NCBI RefSeq assembly: GCF_019578655.1
Contig: NC_063261.1
Location: forward strand, 12,762,216-12,826,215
Direction of reading: 5' to 3'
From: Ricinus communis
Taxonomy: Eukaryota; Streptophyta; Magnoliopsida; Malpighiales; Euphorbiaceae
DNA: 64,000 nucleotides
The translations under genes were made by a program, and so were the position numbers. The notes below the pieces were generated by a model. It searched no databases and was not told where the DNA came from. It saw only the letters and a list, made by a program, of their open reading frames with translations. This document shows, piece by piece, positions 44,336 through 56,700 of this stretch. The first letter of the stretch is position 1. Each line of letters starts with the position of its first letter.

Positions 44336-45500
44336 TTTTCTTTATACTTGTCTCTATTTTCCCTTTTCTCTTATTTTCTCTTTTTGCAGATTTGATTACT
44401 CGAGTACTTGCAGTCTCTTTTGTCAAGCTTGTAGATAATTCCACTGATTTTCAGGACTTCTCTTGAGACAAGACTTCTTTAAATGTATGTTGAAAGGCTC
44501 TGAATTTGTCGATTCGTTATGCATGATGTCAAGACTGATGGAGACTTGAGTGCTGCCAATTCTTGGGTTTTTCCTGCGAGAAAGTTAAAGAAATTGATCT
44601 TGCTTTTATTCAGATCTCATAGATTTCACTTCTTATTCTGTTTTATCCTTGTGGCAGTGCACAAGGAATGAAAATTGATGTGCAAGTTTGACAAAAATTC
44701 TGATAATTTTTTTTCATTTAATCTGTACACAAACGAGTACATTTTCTATTTCATATAATACTACTCATGTTATCAACTAGTCCTTTTGGATTTATTAGTC
44801 AACTATTTTTTCTTCACTTTTCCTTAACTTTTGCTTGACTAGCCTATACAGGTCCTCTAGTCAGCAAGATCTTGTCTTTTTTTTTCCAAAAGATAGTATC
44901 TGAAACAATACAGATTGACTTGTGAACTTATCACCCCCGAGATTTGAACTTCTTTTAGCATCTTCAAGCATAATAATTTTCTTATCTTTTTTTCTATATG
45001 GAAGTTTCTAACTCGATTTAGATTTCTTCTTAGAGTCAAATGCAATAGGTCTTGCACTTTTCAAGGTTAGAGTACTAATCTTTAATCACTTCTATCTTCG
45101 GAGGTCCTTGCTGTTCTTAAGGTTGTAATGTGATGAAAGATGAATTTGGCCTTCTTACCTTGCCACCAGTCTGGTGAATAATTCTATTACCTTGAGTTCA
45201 ATCATGTGAATGAAATACTATCTCTTTTTCTTCCTTTTTTTTTCTCTTTTGTCATTTTTTTCTTATTCTCTCACTTTTTTCTCTCTTCAAGAGTTATATT
45301 ATGTATAGTAGAAATGTACCTAGATTAAATAAATCAGTTCAAATATAATTAATGTCAAATATACTCATATAATAATCATTTTCATGTTAAATATTATAAA
45401 ATAAGCAAAACTAGAGTTATATTATTAATCCCAAAAGCATAATCACATTTTTGTGTTAATGCTAAATCTTATGAAGCTTCATCATCTTCAAATGATTGGT
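44336..45500. other. Interior of gypsy element, no domain recognised
   Basis: AT- and pyrimidine-rich on the plus strand, with short open frames (44857-45057 minus) lacking family features. Polymerase sequences expected here are absent. Confidence 0.5.
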
Positions 45501-46497
45501 CTTCAATCTCTCTAGCTTAATAGTTTTCCAAGTCCCATCCCGCTTTAGCATTTTCAATTTCTTCTACTTGTAAGCCATCATCGTACAAGCCTGCAAAGGT
45601 CTTAGGATTCATCATTTGAAGCTTTTTCACCCAAGATGGGGAACATTTTGAACTACCATTCGAACTTGATCTTTCCCAGAAGGCTAGTTCTTCATTAAAA
45701 ATGTTTTGTTTCTTCATATAATCAATAAGTCAGAAAAAGACTAATTGGACTTTTGCTTTGTCAATTCTAAATATCTTATAGAGACTTCTAGGTGAGTATT
45801 GTAGTCATATTACTGCACAAAAGCATCACAGAGCCTTTTCCAATTAGACTTGATGGGCCTTTTCAACCTATGGTACCAGTTTACAGTTAGCCCTTCTAAT
45901 GAGAGTACAAACAGCTTGATGATTTGAGTCTTAGCCAAATGAGTAGTACTCATGATAGTAGAATATTGCTTCAGGTGCACCTTTGGATCTCTAGTTCCAT
46001 TGAACTTCTGCATTTCAGGCATATGAAATTTAGGAGGCAACTTGTCTTCTCCAATCAGCATCAGTTCATCGAAATCAAAGGTTGAATCTAATCCTTGATC
46101 TTTCAGCATATCTTGCATCTTGTTGAACCTTTTAGTTAGACTCTACAGAATCTCATATTCCATATCAGCTTTTGCAGTAAGAGCAGACTCTTTCTTAGCT
46201 TGTTCTAGCATGTAGTCATCTAAGTTCTAGAGGTGTTGACCATGTGCTTCCACATTGTGAGTAGCAGCAGCAGTAGTTGCAGGGGCAGTATCAGTCTTTT
46301 GGATAGTCTATTTCTCAAAAATCTCAGCCAAAGCTTGCTAGAGTTCCTCTTGGATCACATCCTTAGGTTAGCCATGATTGCAGTCTTGATAGCATCAATA
46401 TCTTGCTTATGGGTTATTTTTGTTTCAACTTCTGAAGTGCTACTTCTTGGGCTCTTGTCTTGATTGCTAGTGACATGGGCCCTATTAATATCCATTT
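45500..46497 (-). pseudogene. gag of TAT/Ogre-like gypsy element
   Basis: From MDINRAHVTSNQDKSPRSST at 46497 the minus strand gives retroelement gag text interrupted by frameshifts. The capsid core at 45810-46118 reads LPPKFHMPEMQKFNGTRDPK, then VHLKQYSTIMSTTHLAKTQI and LFVLSLEGLTVNWYHRLKRP, typical of TAT/Ogre gag (FNGTGDPKAHL.QY...W..LC..FV). A C-terminal part (45517-45717) reads FWERSSSNGSSKCSPSWVKK. No protease or polymerase follows, so most of the coding region was deleted. Confidence 0.8.
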
Positions 46498-46659
46498 TTA
46501 TCTTATCCAAACTAACGATGATAATTTAAAATGGCTTCAAACCAATGAGTTAGTATGATGCATGAAATGCATAGTATGCATTATGCACGTGAGATGCACA
46601 AGGACAAAAGAAAAAGTTAGCATACGCAATAGTATACAATACATCCTTCCAACCTTATT

Positions 46660-47602
46660 TCTTCCGCACATAATAGTATACAATGAATGCGGATGTACGG
46701 TGGAAGGAACCCTTAGGTTATTAGCGTGAATGTTGGATCTACGAGTCTCAGACGATGAGGATGCAGTTGAATCAAAAACCGGATAGAAATCCTGAGTTGG
46801 ATCTATCTTTGTGAAATATTATGTCGATTGAAAAATAGTTTTCAAAAATGCTCTTTTTTAAGTGACTTGTTTCCTAAAATGACTCTTTCTTTAGTGGCTA
46901 CTCTCTAACGATAGCTAAGATTAATAGTGCTTTTCTTTCTTTCTTTTTCTGATTTTCTCTTAGTTCTTTCTTTCTCAGTGTTTTCTCTGTATCGATTTAA
47001 CTTACAGCTGGATTATAGTTCTTAATCCCCCCCCCAAACCCTAAACACCTCTTTCTATTTATAGAGGTAGGGTTTCAAAGGAAACCCTAAAGAAAGCGAT
47101 AGATTTTTAAGAATATTGATAGATATCTCATTTTAATTATTTAAATTTAAATAATTATCAATTAAAAAAATAATTATCATCAATGAGACCTTATAGAATC
47201 TGTATCTGAACATGACATCGTCACAAAAAACAACATCGAAGTGCGAAAATCTCAATCAGCACTATATAGAGCCGATTGGTTCTATATACAATCAATTGGC
47301 TCTATATATAGCCGCTCGGCTCTATGTACAACTGATTGGCTTTATACAGGAAATGTTTATAAAAAAAACTTACAATTAGGTCCTTGAATTTATAAAAGCT
47401 ACCGTTTGACCCTGAAATTTAATTTTTTCTGACAATTAGGTCCAAATTGATTTCAAAAAGATAATTCCAACTGGATTAACCTCGACCCTAGCCTCAGATT
47501 CGCTTGTTCTATACCTCCTGAGATCCGAGAAAGTAGTAGCTTTCATCATACAGTTTTTATTTTTTCCTCGATATCTAGATCCGAAAAAGAGGTGTTGACA
47601 CA
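46660..47602 (-). mobile_element. Second LTR of the TAT/Ogre-like element, truncated
   Basis: Minus-strand start TGTGTCAACACCTCTTTTTC at 47602. Plus-strand text from 'aatgcggatgtacggtggaa' to 'aaaagaggtgttgacaca' aligns with 41880-42809. The proximal 1.5 kb present in the left LTR is missing, and no primer binding site is seen before the gag start at 46497. It contains the palindromic minisatellite at 47250-47350. Confidence 0.7.
47250..47350. repeat. Palindromic minisatellite 3
   Basis: Units corresponding to 42460-42560 but more diverged: AGAGCCGATTGGTTCTATA, TAGCCGCTCGGCTCTATG. Confidence 0.75.
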
Positions 47603-49315
47603 ACTCATCAATTTACCATGTCTATATATGTACTTGGCCTATTTATTTAGGTACTATTGATTGTGGAGTTGGTATTATGGACTTACTGAGGATAGTTATG
47701 CGTGATAAATTATTTCTGAGTTAGACTTGTTACGGTATTCGATAGTCTTATTCGTTCCATTGGTCCATGAGTTCACAGGTCGAGTTATGAAAACTTTTAA
47801 ATTTCTCTTTACCCATTCGGTTTACCGATATATACTTTTAATGTTTATTTATCTTAGCATATAATAAATATAAAAATTTCATAAAAATATGTTAAATGAC
47901 TTTCATAGAAGACTAATATAGATATAATAAAAATATTATAAAAATTAAAATAAAACTTTATTTTTATACTAATATAATATAAATTAAATTATATATAATA
48001 TATAAGAAAAATTTCTAATATTAAATAAATAAAATAATTATGCAGTAGCGTGAGCAAATTGCTATTATGTATATAAAGCAAACCAAGTTTTCTCATAAAA
48101 CTCTACTTGGCAATATTTTATAAAGCTATATTATGTAGAGCTCCAATAAAAATAATATTGTGGCTTTAATGTGAATAATTTATATAAGAACTATATTATG
48201 ATATTAAATTTTAATATTAAATATTTATCAAAATAAAATAAAACTTTTAAAAAAAATTAGATATCCAGATTAAATTAGTGACTAAATATTCCACTAATTT
48301 GTTACATGTCCACTTTATTTTATTATTTCTTCAACTGCAATTAAATTTTAAAATTAATTAAAAAGTGCAGAAGCTAAAGGAAGCACAAATTAGACATATA
48401 ATAAATACCAGGTATTAAATTTCGATGCATTTATTTAGACTTATTATTTTTATTTTATACCATTTAATTAAGAAACTTAATTATATATACATGGATCGTA
48501 TTATTATAATACTAACATATATAATATATATATACTAAATCAGAAGCAGAAAGATACTTAGAAAGCCACATAGAGAAAATACATCTTTAGAATTTTGGAT
48601 AAATATATGAGTCTTAAATTCTTAATACTAATTTATAATTAATAAATTATATAAACAAATAATTTACTCAAATTATAATCTTCATATCCATATAGGTTAC
48701 ATTTACTATTTAACACTAATTCAAACTCAATTACATATAAGTGTTATTATTAGTAGTTTTATTTTTATCTAACTGTTAACTTGCATCTTGTAATATGAAA
48801 TTTCATCATTCATAAGCATATATATTATATTTTGGGTGGGTTTCATATTTTTATAATTTTTATTATGAAAAAATAAAAATTTTAAATTTGTTTAGAAAGT
48901 AGTATAGGACTTCTGAAAGAAAAAAATTATAAAATATAAAAAAGGTAAAACAGGTTGTTTTTTTCTTTAAGAAGTAAAATAGAAAATTTAAAAAATTAAT
49001 AAATATTAAGTAAAATATTAGTTACATTGATCTAAAAATTAAAGGAATAAAATTTAATAGTATACACGCAAAGCGCGAATATTAAAACTAGTTACATAGT
49101 GAGTAATTTAAGAAAGTATAAATATAAAATTTAAGCATTTATTAATTATTAAAAGCAACTAAATGACTAAAATTTATGTGTCGAAATATGCATTCCGTTA
49201 TAAAAGCTTTCTAGTCTTAAGAAAAGTAAGAACATATATTTGTCAGTGTTAAAATAGTTCGAGTACATTTTTTATGTATGTCAAACTTTTTATTTTAAAG
49301 AGTCATATAATAAAA
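47603..49315. other. AT-rich interval with MITE-like repeat
   Basis: No gene. The part at 48000-48200 belongs to the same repeat as 20450-20660. Confidence 0.55.
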
Positions 49316-49318
49316 TAA

Positions 49319-50097
49319 GAGTATCCCCAACAACCTCTTAAGTTATGCTCTTTCTCTATTAAAAGGAGTATATGCAAAAATTAAGCTTCTAAGAGCATCT
49401 CCAACAAGCTCTTAAGTCATGCTTTTTCTCTATTATAGGGAGTCTATATAAAAATTAAGCTTATAAGAAACCCCCTGTTTTATCCTTCTGCCATAAAATG
49501 ATTTAAGAGTTATATTCTCTCTTTTTAAATTTAAGGGGGGAGAAAATGACTTTTAAGTATATTATATTATTTTTCTTTCTTACTTTTTTAAGAGTAATAT
49601 TCTTTCCCATTATTTATTTTTTTTATTTTTACTTTATTAATAAAAAGTTAACTAGAGAGTAAAATTGAAATACACACAGATTTCTAGACAAATCAAAATA
49701 GAAGTTAATTATTTATAATTTAATAGAAGAACATATATAGAGTATTGGTGGAGATGTTTTAAGAGACTCATTAATTCATCATGCTTTCCTAAAATGACTT
49801 AAGAACCACACATTCTCTCTCTTTAAATTTAAGGAAGAAAAAAGTGGTTCTTAAATGATTCTTAAGTATTTTCTATAATTTCTCTTTCTTTCTTTTTTCA
49901 TTTTATTTCTTTAAGAGTCATATTCTATCTCTTTGTTCATTTTTTTATTTATTTTATTTTATTAATAAAAAAATGAACAAAAAAATAAAATAGAGAGTAT
50001 TATTGGAATACACACATTTCAAGACATGTTAAAAGTAGAGAGTTAATTATTTATAATTAATAGGAAGACATAAAAGGGAGTATTGTTGGGGATGCTC
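49319..50097. mobile_element. PIF/Harbinger-like MITE, outer, TAA duplication
   Basis: Termini GAGTATCCCCAAC... and ...GTTGGGGATGCTC are inverted repeats. TAA precedes the left end (49316-49318) and follows the right end (50098-50100), the 3-bp duplication typical of PIF/Harbinger elements. No coding sequence. Confidence 0.75.
49393..49759. mobile_element. PIF/Harbinger-like MITE, inner, nested
   Basis: Starts GAGCATCTCCAACAAG and ends TTGGTGGAGATGTTT; TAA flanks both sides (49390-49392, 49760-49762). It is related to the outer element and lies inside it. Confidence 0.6.
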
Positions 50098-50100
50098 TAA

Positions 50101-51052
50101 CACTCCAATTTATTCTTTAAATATAAAATAGATAATTTATTTAGCTCTCTACATATGGAAAGCCAAACTTTACTTTTTATTTTATATTTAATAAATATAT
50201 TATAAATTTCTATGCACATAATTAATTATTATTTGTAATTTTTATTTTTCTATTGGTAATGATTAATAAAAAAGAAAAAAGAAATTAAAAGTCATTCCCC
50301 AGTCTTAATCATTATAAAGGACGATGCTACCACATTGAGCCCGTTGCCGGAGAAGAAAATCAATTTATTGCTTATGTAGCTTACCCCTTAGACCTTTTTG
50401 AAGAAGGTCTTGTTACTGAAATGTTTACTTCCATTGCGGGTAATGTATTTGGGTTCAAAGCCCTACGCGCCCTAGGTCTGGAGGATGTGCGAATCCCTCC
50501 TGCTTATACTAAAACTTTCCAAGGGCTGCCTCATGGCATCCAAGTTGAGAGAGATAAAATGAACAAGTATGGTCGCCCTCTATTGGGTTGTACTATTAAA
50601 CCTAAATTGGGGCTATTCGCTAAGAATTACGGTAGAGCAGCTTATGAATGTCTATGTGGTGGAAATAAAGAATAAAATCCGAAGAGTACACTAGACTTAA
50701 ATAAAATATTTTATTTTTTATATTTGAATATTCCTTAAGACGCTTTTTATTATAGAATTTATACTTTTCAAAATAAAGAGCATTTTCTAAAATATTTAAA
50801 TATAAAGAACAAAACACTTAGTTTAACTCCAATGGACTCTTTATGTTTTATTCCTTATTTTGCTTTTGTTTCTATAAGCATTAACGATTTTAATTTTTAC
50901 CAATAGGAAAATAAGAGCTACAAATATCAATTTATTAAGTGTATAGAAATTTGTAGTATATTTATTAAATATAAAATAGAAAGTGAAGTTTGACTCTCTA
51001 TATGTAGAGAGCCAAATTAACTCTCTTCTTTATACTTAAAAAATAAAGAGTG
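50101..51052. mobile_element. Terminal-inverted-repeat element carrying a plastid rbcL fragment
   Basis: The left 165 bases (50101-50270) and the right 170 bases (50882-51052) are inverted copies: CACTC...GGCTCTCTACATAT on the left is mirrored by ATATGTAGAGAGCC...GAGTG on the right, and 'tatttaataaatatattata', 'aatttctatgcacataat' and 'ttctattggtaa' all have inverted partners. Between them lie the rbcL fragment (50299-50663) and about 220 bases of non-plastid AT-rich sequence. No transposase is present. A target duplication is not clear. Confidence 0.72.
50299..50663 (+). pseudogene. rbcL: rbcL fragment (Rubisco large subunit), plastid-derived
   Basis: The plus strand encodes roughly codons 76-198 of Rubisco large subunit: [20 protein letters not shown], then [40 protein letters not shown] and [20 protein letters not shown], ending YECLCGG. 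It includes the active-site Asn of GNVFGFK and the Lys residues of TIKPKLG. Changes include GPPHG to GLPHG and ECLRGG to ECLCGG, both C-to-T transitions. Both ends stop abruptly in non-plastid sequence, and the fragment lacks start and stop. It is a second plastid insertion, separate from 2570-15220. Confidence 0.92.
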
Positions 51053-51171
51053 AATTAAAATATTATTTTATTATATGATTCTTTAAAATAAAAAATTTGA
51101 CATATATAAAGAGTGCCTTAAAAATATTATAGGGGAACTTGAAATTTTAAAATGAGATATCTAATGCATAA

Positions 51172-51781
51172 GGGGTAATTACTATTTACTCCGTGCTTCT
51201 TACTCTAATATACAAGTTGCTCACTATGTCGATTTTATTATATTAAATCCCTTTTATATTCTTATAAAATTAACTACTAACCCATTGCATCCAAAGTAAA
51301 TGTGGTTAAAGGACTAAATTGAAAAATAAAATTACAACTTAGCCTTTAATTTTTACCATGTGTAAAATTATCCAAATTTGTTTATCATGCTAGAGTAAAA
51401 TTATTAATTTTAGTGGGAGTAATAGTTAGTTCTACAATAAATTAATTTTAATATTTAATAAAATTAACTAATTATCATTTTTACTTTGATTTGTAGTACA
51501 AATTAATTCTAAAATTAAATATTTTAAAAGTACTTATATTTAGAGCAACATTATCAAATTAACATATAATTATATTTGATGATTTTAATATTTGATAAAA
51601 AATTCAAGGATCAAATTATAATTTTATTTCTCAATTTAGTCCTTTGACTATATTGACTTTAGATGCAAAGAATTAGTAGTTAGTTTTTTAAAAATATAAG
51701 GAAAACTTAGTATAATAAAATTGATACAGGGTGCAATTTGTATAATAGAGTGAAAATCAGGAAGTAAAAGGTAATTACCCC
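51172..51781. mobile_element. Mutator-like MITE with about 190-bp inverted repeats and 9-bp duplication
   Basis: Termini GGGGTAATTAC and GTAATTACCCC begin inverted repeats about 190 bases long ('aggactaaattgaaaaat' against 'atttctcaatttagtcctt'). The flanks AATGCATAA (51163-51171) and AATGGATAA (51782-51790) form a 9-base target duplication differing at one position, as expected for Mutator-like elements. No coding sequence. Confidence 0.75.
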
Positions 51782-51790
51782 AATGGATAA

Positions 51791-52777
51791 TGTCGTAGCG
51801 CTGAGTAAAAATGGATGATTTTATTGAACATATGATCAAACTTGGTTACACTATTGATTTGATTAGAGATAGAAATTTGCCCATACCTATAAGTATGCAG
51901 GTAACCTAGTCCAAACAAGGCGAGAAATATCCATCGTGCTACTAGTAATGAGGGCGGGGACGAATTTAAGCCACCCTGACTTGTCCTTTTTTCACCCCGA
52001 ACTATACCTAAACTATTCATATATATTTTTTTAAATATTTTATATTTATATAGTATAATTGAATAGATAGAGTCTAAAATTAAATAATATTTAATATATT
52101 TTTAAAAAAATTATATCTTTATTTAAGTATTAAATAAATATATTTAAAAATTAAATTAAATAAATATAATAGATATTATCCGAATCCAACTCGATGCTTT
52201 TCTGTCTCATACCTATCCCGATCTTTGATGGCAGAGATAGGGGAGGTCAAACTCGCCCCGAGCCGCCCAATTGCTATTCTTAGATTTGATAACTTAAGTA
52301 TATCATTACCTATAATAAAGGATTAACAATTTATCTTTCCCTTCTCTCAAAGGAAGAATTTTCTTAACTTTGAAACTTGATTTCTTGCAGTAAGAAGAAA
52401 AGAATATTTAACCACTGATCTTTACCTCATAGCTTACAAATTCATTTGGTACACGAAAGCTTACATGCATTCATCTTGCCCGTAAAAGACATTGTTCAGT
52501 TGTTTATCAACTCGATGATTGTGAACACAATCAATCTTTTTCTAAATGACTGTGGAAGTAAAAAAGTTTGGGAGATGAATTTGTATTAGTATCATTGGTG
52601 AGAAGTTGAGCCACTAACAATTTTCCCACCAACTCAGTTTTGAAGTCTCCTTGTTTCTCACCATCTACATCTATAAAAGCTTAGCGTACTCGGTCATGAT
52701 CACAAGGCAAAGTCTTGCCATTCCTATAGTTGATATAGCTCTCATTTCTTGAAAATATGTTGTCATCTGAACCATCC
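51791..52777. other. Intergenic; no gene, GC-rich inverted motifs
   Basis: Text near 51950 ('gagggcggggacgaattt') and near 52240 ('actcgccccgagccgccc') are roughly inverted and may be the ends of another MITE. The rest is AT-rich. Confidence 0.4.
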
Positions 52778-53144
52778 ATGGCTTATCACTGCTTCCTATC
52801 TTTCATGTTACCACTTGTGTTGATTAGTATGGCAGTACTGAACAGCTAGATAATTCTTATTATAATGCACGCCAACTGCTGGAAATAATATTTCCTGAAA
52901 TACCCGAGCTTCCAAAGCTTGAACTGCCTTCTTTGTTGAATTGCCACCATTACTAAAAATAGCGACTTTGCTAAAACTTAAGTCTCCAGACTTGCCAAAA
53001 CCTGAATTGCCTGATTTGCTAAAGCCTGAAGTGCTAGAATTGCCATCCATTCCTCAATTTCCTGACTTGTTAAAACTCGCATTACTTGCCATACCATCGA
53101 TTTCTAAGGACATTAACCCCTTCCATGCAACAAGCATTCCATAA
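52778..53144 (+). pseudogene. PELPK1-like proline-rich cell-wall protein, disrupted
   Basis: PELPK-type proteins are secreted and rich in PELPK pentapeptides. The start at 52778 gives a signal-peptide-like MAYHCFLSFMLPLVLISMAV, then an in-frame TAG at 52847. After a frameshift the text reads RQLLEIIFPEIPELPKLELP, and after another frameshift ELPPLLKIATLLKLKSPDLP, then KPELPDLLKPEVLELPSIPQ and a family-like end KDINPFHATSIP-stop at 53144. Several expected prolines are leucines (e.g. LLK where LPK), as C-to-T changes would produce. With one nonsense and two frameshifts it is a pseudogene. The minus-strand Ser/Gly-rich frame at 52808-53050 is only its reverse reading. Confidence 0.7.
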
Positions 53145-53779
53145 GTGATTTCACCCTAGTATATTTCTTACTTAGTGGATTTCATAGCAAACTTCATCTA
53201 GTGGTTAATGTTACAAGGTGTACTGCCTCAGTGGTGTGAGTATTGCGTTGTGTGTTTCTTGTTGTGCTTTGTAATGTAACTTATCAATTGCATTTGATAC
53301 ATTAAAGTTGTACTTTATGGTCCTTGATTTTATCTAATAAGATAATGATAATAATGCTATCATGTTCAAGTGTACTTTCTTATTTAAAACTAGATTTTTA
53401 TAAACTCCTAGTATATTGATAGGAAAAGTTCAAAAGACTACTATGTGGTTTGACGTTTTTCACTCTAGGAAAATTTTTTGTATCAAAGGAGTACCACATA
53501 TTCTTTTTTTTAGCATTTTAGTACACATTTATATTTTTTATATAATTTTGCATGTATTTAATTTGAACCATCACTAAATTATGATATTTTAAACAATATG
53601 ACATCTAATAGTTATATTATAAAATTTATAAATATATTAAAATTTTATTTTAAAAAAAAATTCTTAAATTGATTAAAATAAAAAAATATAAATTTTAACA
53701 ACTTGTTATCATCATAAAATATCTAGTCAAATGCTAAATTACTTGAAAAAAGTGAAGAAATGAAGATAATGGCTGGATA
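53145..53779. other. AT-rich intergenic sequence
   Basis: No gene or clear repeat seen. Confidence 0.6.
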
Positions 53780-56700
53780 AATCTCAACATAACTTGAGCT
53801 AAGGAGAATATTTCATTTATATAGTAAAAACAGTACAAAAAGCCCTAATTAATGAAGTAATCCTAGCTATACACGTGTAACTATACAAAGCAAATAATCT
53901 TTATGGGATCTGTTGTCTATGATTGTAAAAATAAGAAATAAAGATAAAGACAACCAACATATGAGAACAATATGCTTACTGACACTGCACCAACGACATG
54001 TAGCTTGGAACTTCCTTGGAGGTTACACAAGACCCTTTCCTGGATTGGTTCTAGCTCTCTCTTCCAAACTTGGGTGGATATCTCTGATTCAACCACACGA
54101 AGTTTGTTCCTCATGAACTTAAATCTACTATGAGACAAGGCTTTATTGAGACAATCTGCAACTTGATCATGGGAAGGAACAAATTTGACATCCAACTTCT
54201 TTGTCAAGACTATCTCTTATAAAGTGCACATCCACCTCTATATGCTTAGTTTTAGTATGGGAAACAAGAGTAGCTGCTAGAGCACTAGCACTGAGATTTT
54301 CACACCAAAGGACAGGGATTCCCAGGTATTACTTTCTTCTAAAGTAGCTATTTCTTCAGCTATTACTTGTTTCCAACAAGTATGTGAGATTGCCTGATTA
54401 TAATATTTTGGTTCAGGTAATATTGTTGTATTACATATGTAGGACTGGTACTGAGGTGAGATCTTTTCATAAGATAGAACTTGAGAAATACAATGTGGTG
54501 TAGTTCTAGGTTTGGGCAAAGAAACTTCAAAATCGTGAAATTTTGATGGTAGATGAATATTTCTAGTAGGCCTGGGAGAGGGTTGAGGAACAATACCTGA
54601 ATTAATTGGAGGAGATTGTATTTCAGTAGTAGATGAATAGAGTGGATCAACTGTGTGTGAATCTGCCCTTTTGAAATCTTCAAGTGAACTTTCATTTTGA
54701 TAAACAGGAATAAGAACATCATTTGGATATTGTAGCAAAAAACTCTTTAAATAGGAACCTGTTTTCTATAAACGTTACATCTCTAGAAATAAAAATGCTT
54801 TTATCCTTTAAATTGTATACTCTATAACCTTTAGTGTTTTTAGAAAAACTAATGAAAATACACTTGATTGCTCTAGGATGCATTTTTATCTTAGGATGAG
54901 ATAAAACAGAAGCAAATGCTAAACAACTAAAGACTTTGAGCTGATCATAAGAAGATTTGACCTTGAAAAGGATCTCAAAAGTAGTTGACTGGTTTAAAAC
55001 TGGTGTTGGGATCCTGTTAATTAAAAAAGTAGCATACAGGACACAATCAATCCAAAAACAAAGAGGAGGGAGATTGGCTTGAATCCTTAAACTCCGTGCA
55101 ATAGAGAGAATATGTTAGTGTTTTCTCTCAACAATACTATTTTGTTCAGGTGTATAGGTGCAAGAAGTTTGGTGAACAATCCCTTTTAATTTGTAAAAAT
55201 TGGTCATTTCAAATTCTTTGCCATTATCAGTTCTAAAGCATTTAATCTTGACTGAGAACTGAGTTTCAACAAGGTGGTAAAAATCAATGATCAAGTGTCT
55301 AGCTTCTGGCTTAAGCTTCATAGGATAAATCTATAGGAATCTGCTCTTGTCATCAACTATGGTTAAAAAGTATGAATGACCACATATGCTTTTGACAGGA
55401 AAGGGTCCCCAAATGTCTAAATGAACAAGATCAAATATTAAAGTAGAAAAAGAATTGCTAACAGGAAAAATGGGCTCTTTTTGCTTAGCCAAATGATAAA
55501 CTTCACATTCAAAGCAATTATCATTAATCACAGCATTATGAAACTGATCAAGAGATTTCATTACTTGTTTAGAAGGGTGGCCTAGTCTGTTATGCCACAG
55601 AGTAAACACAACGACATTACAACTAACAAGAAATGAATTTAAAACTTCTCACTATCTTCTTGTTGTAAAAGTTGATACAATCCACTCACTTGCTTAGCTA
55701 TACCAGTCATCTTTCAAGGTTTCATGTCCTGAATATAACAAAAGTTGGAAGAAAAAATGAGAGAGTAAAGGTTGTTTTGGTTAACTGCAAAGTGGAAATG
55801 AGATTAAAAGCAAAATTTGGTATGTAGAAAACCCTATGAAGAATCAAAGAGGGTGATAATTCAACAGTGCCTATGCGTGTAACCTAAACTAATTCATTAT
55901 TAGGCAACTTCACATATTTTTCAAAAACTTTGTAATGCCTTTTGAAAAAACTGAGAGGATTAGTAATGTGATCGGTAGCTCTTGAATCTACAATCCATTT
56001 CCTATTATGGAATTGCTTATAACAACATAGAACAATACATTTTTCAGCAATAGGATCGAAGATAGACGATAAAGCATTGATCTGAGATGTGGCTGCATTC
56101 TGAGAATCAACTGCCTTCTCTTGAATCATTGACATCAGACTATTATATTGATCCCTTGTAAAAGTAACAGGAGCATCATCACCAGATTTGTTAAAAGAGT
56201 TATGATTATCATAATTCATTTGATATGACATTTGTTCAATAGTTGAAAAATTATGACTGTCAGAAGGAAAAGATGCAACCTGGTTTGTAGAACTCTGAAA
56301 ATTCTTACTTGTTCCCTTGTATCCCGATGGGAATCTATTCTTTCTGTAACACTTGTCAACAAGATGCCCATACATTCCACAGAAAGTGTAGGTAGGCTTC
56401 TTGGCCCTATTGTTTGGAAAAATTCTAAAATTGCCAAAAAAATCTCTTTTGACTATTACTAAGGTTAAATTGTTAGTTTTCTATCTTCGGCCTAAAACCA
56501 TTCATATTCTTCAAGTGTTGATTATGTCCAAGGTTAAAACCGGTTGTTCTACTTCCAGTATTCATATTGAATTTCCCAGCAAGCAGTATATTTTAATCAC
56601 AAGAGACTATAACAGCACTTAAAGATCTTTCATGTTGAATCACAATCGCAAAGATTTCATTCACAGGGGGCATTGGTTTCATCATAAGAATCTGAGACCT

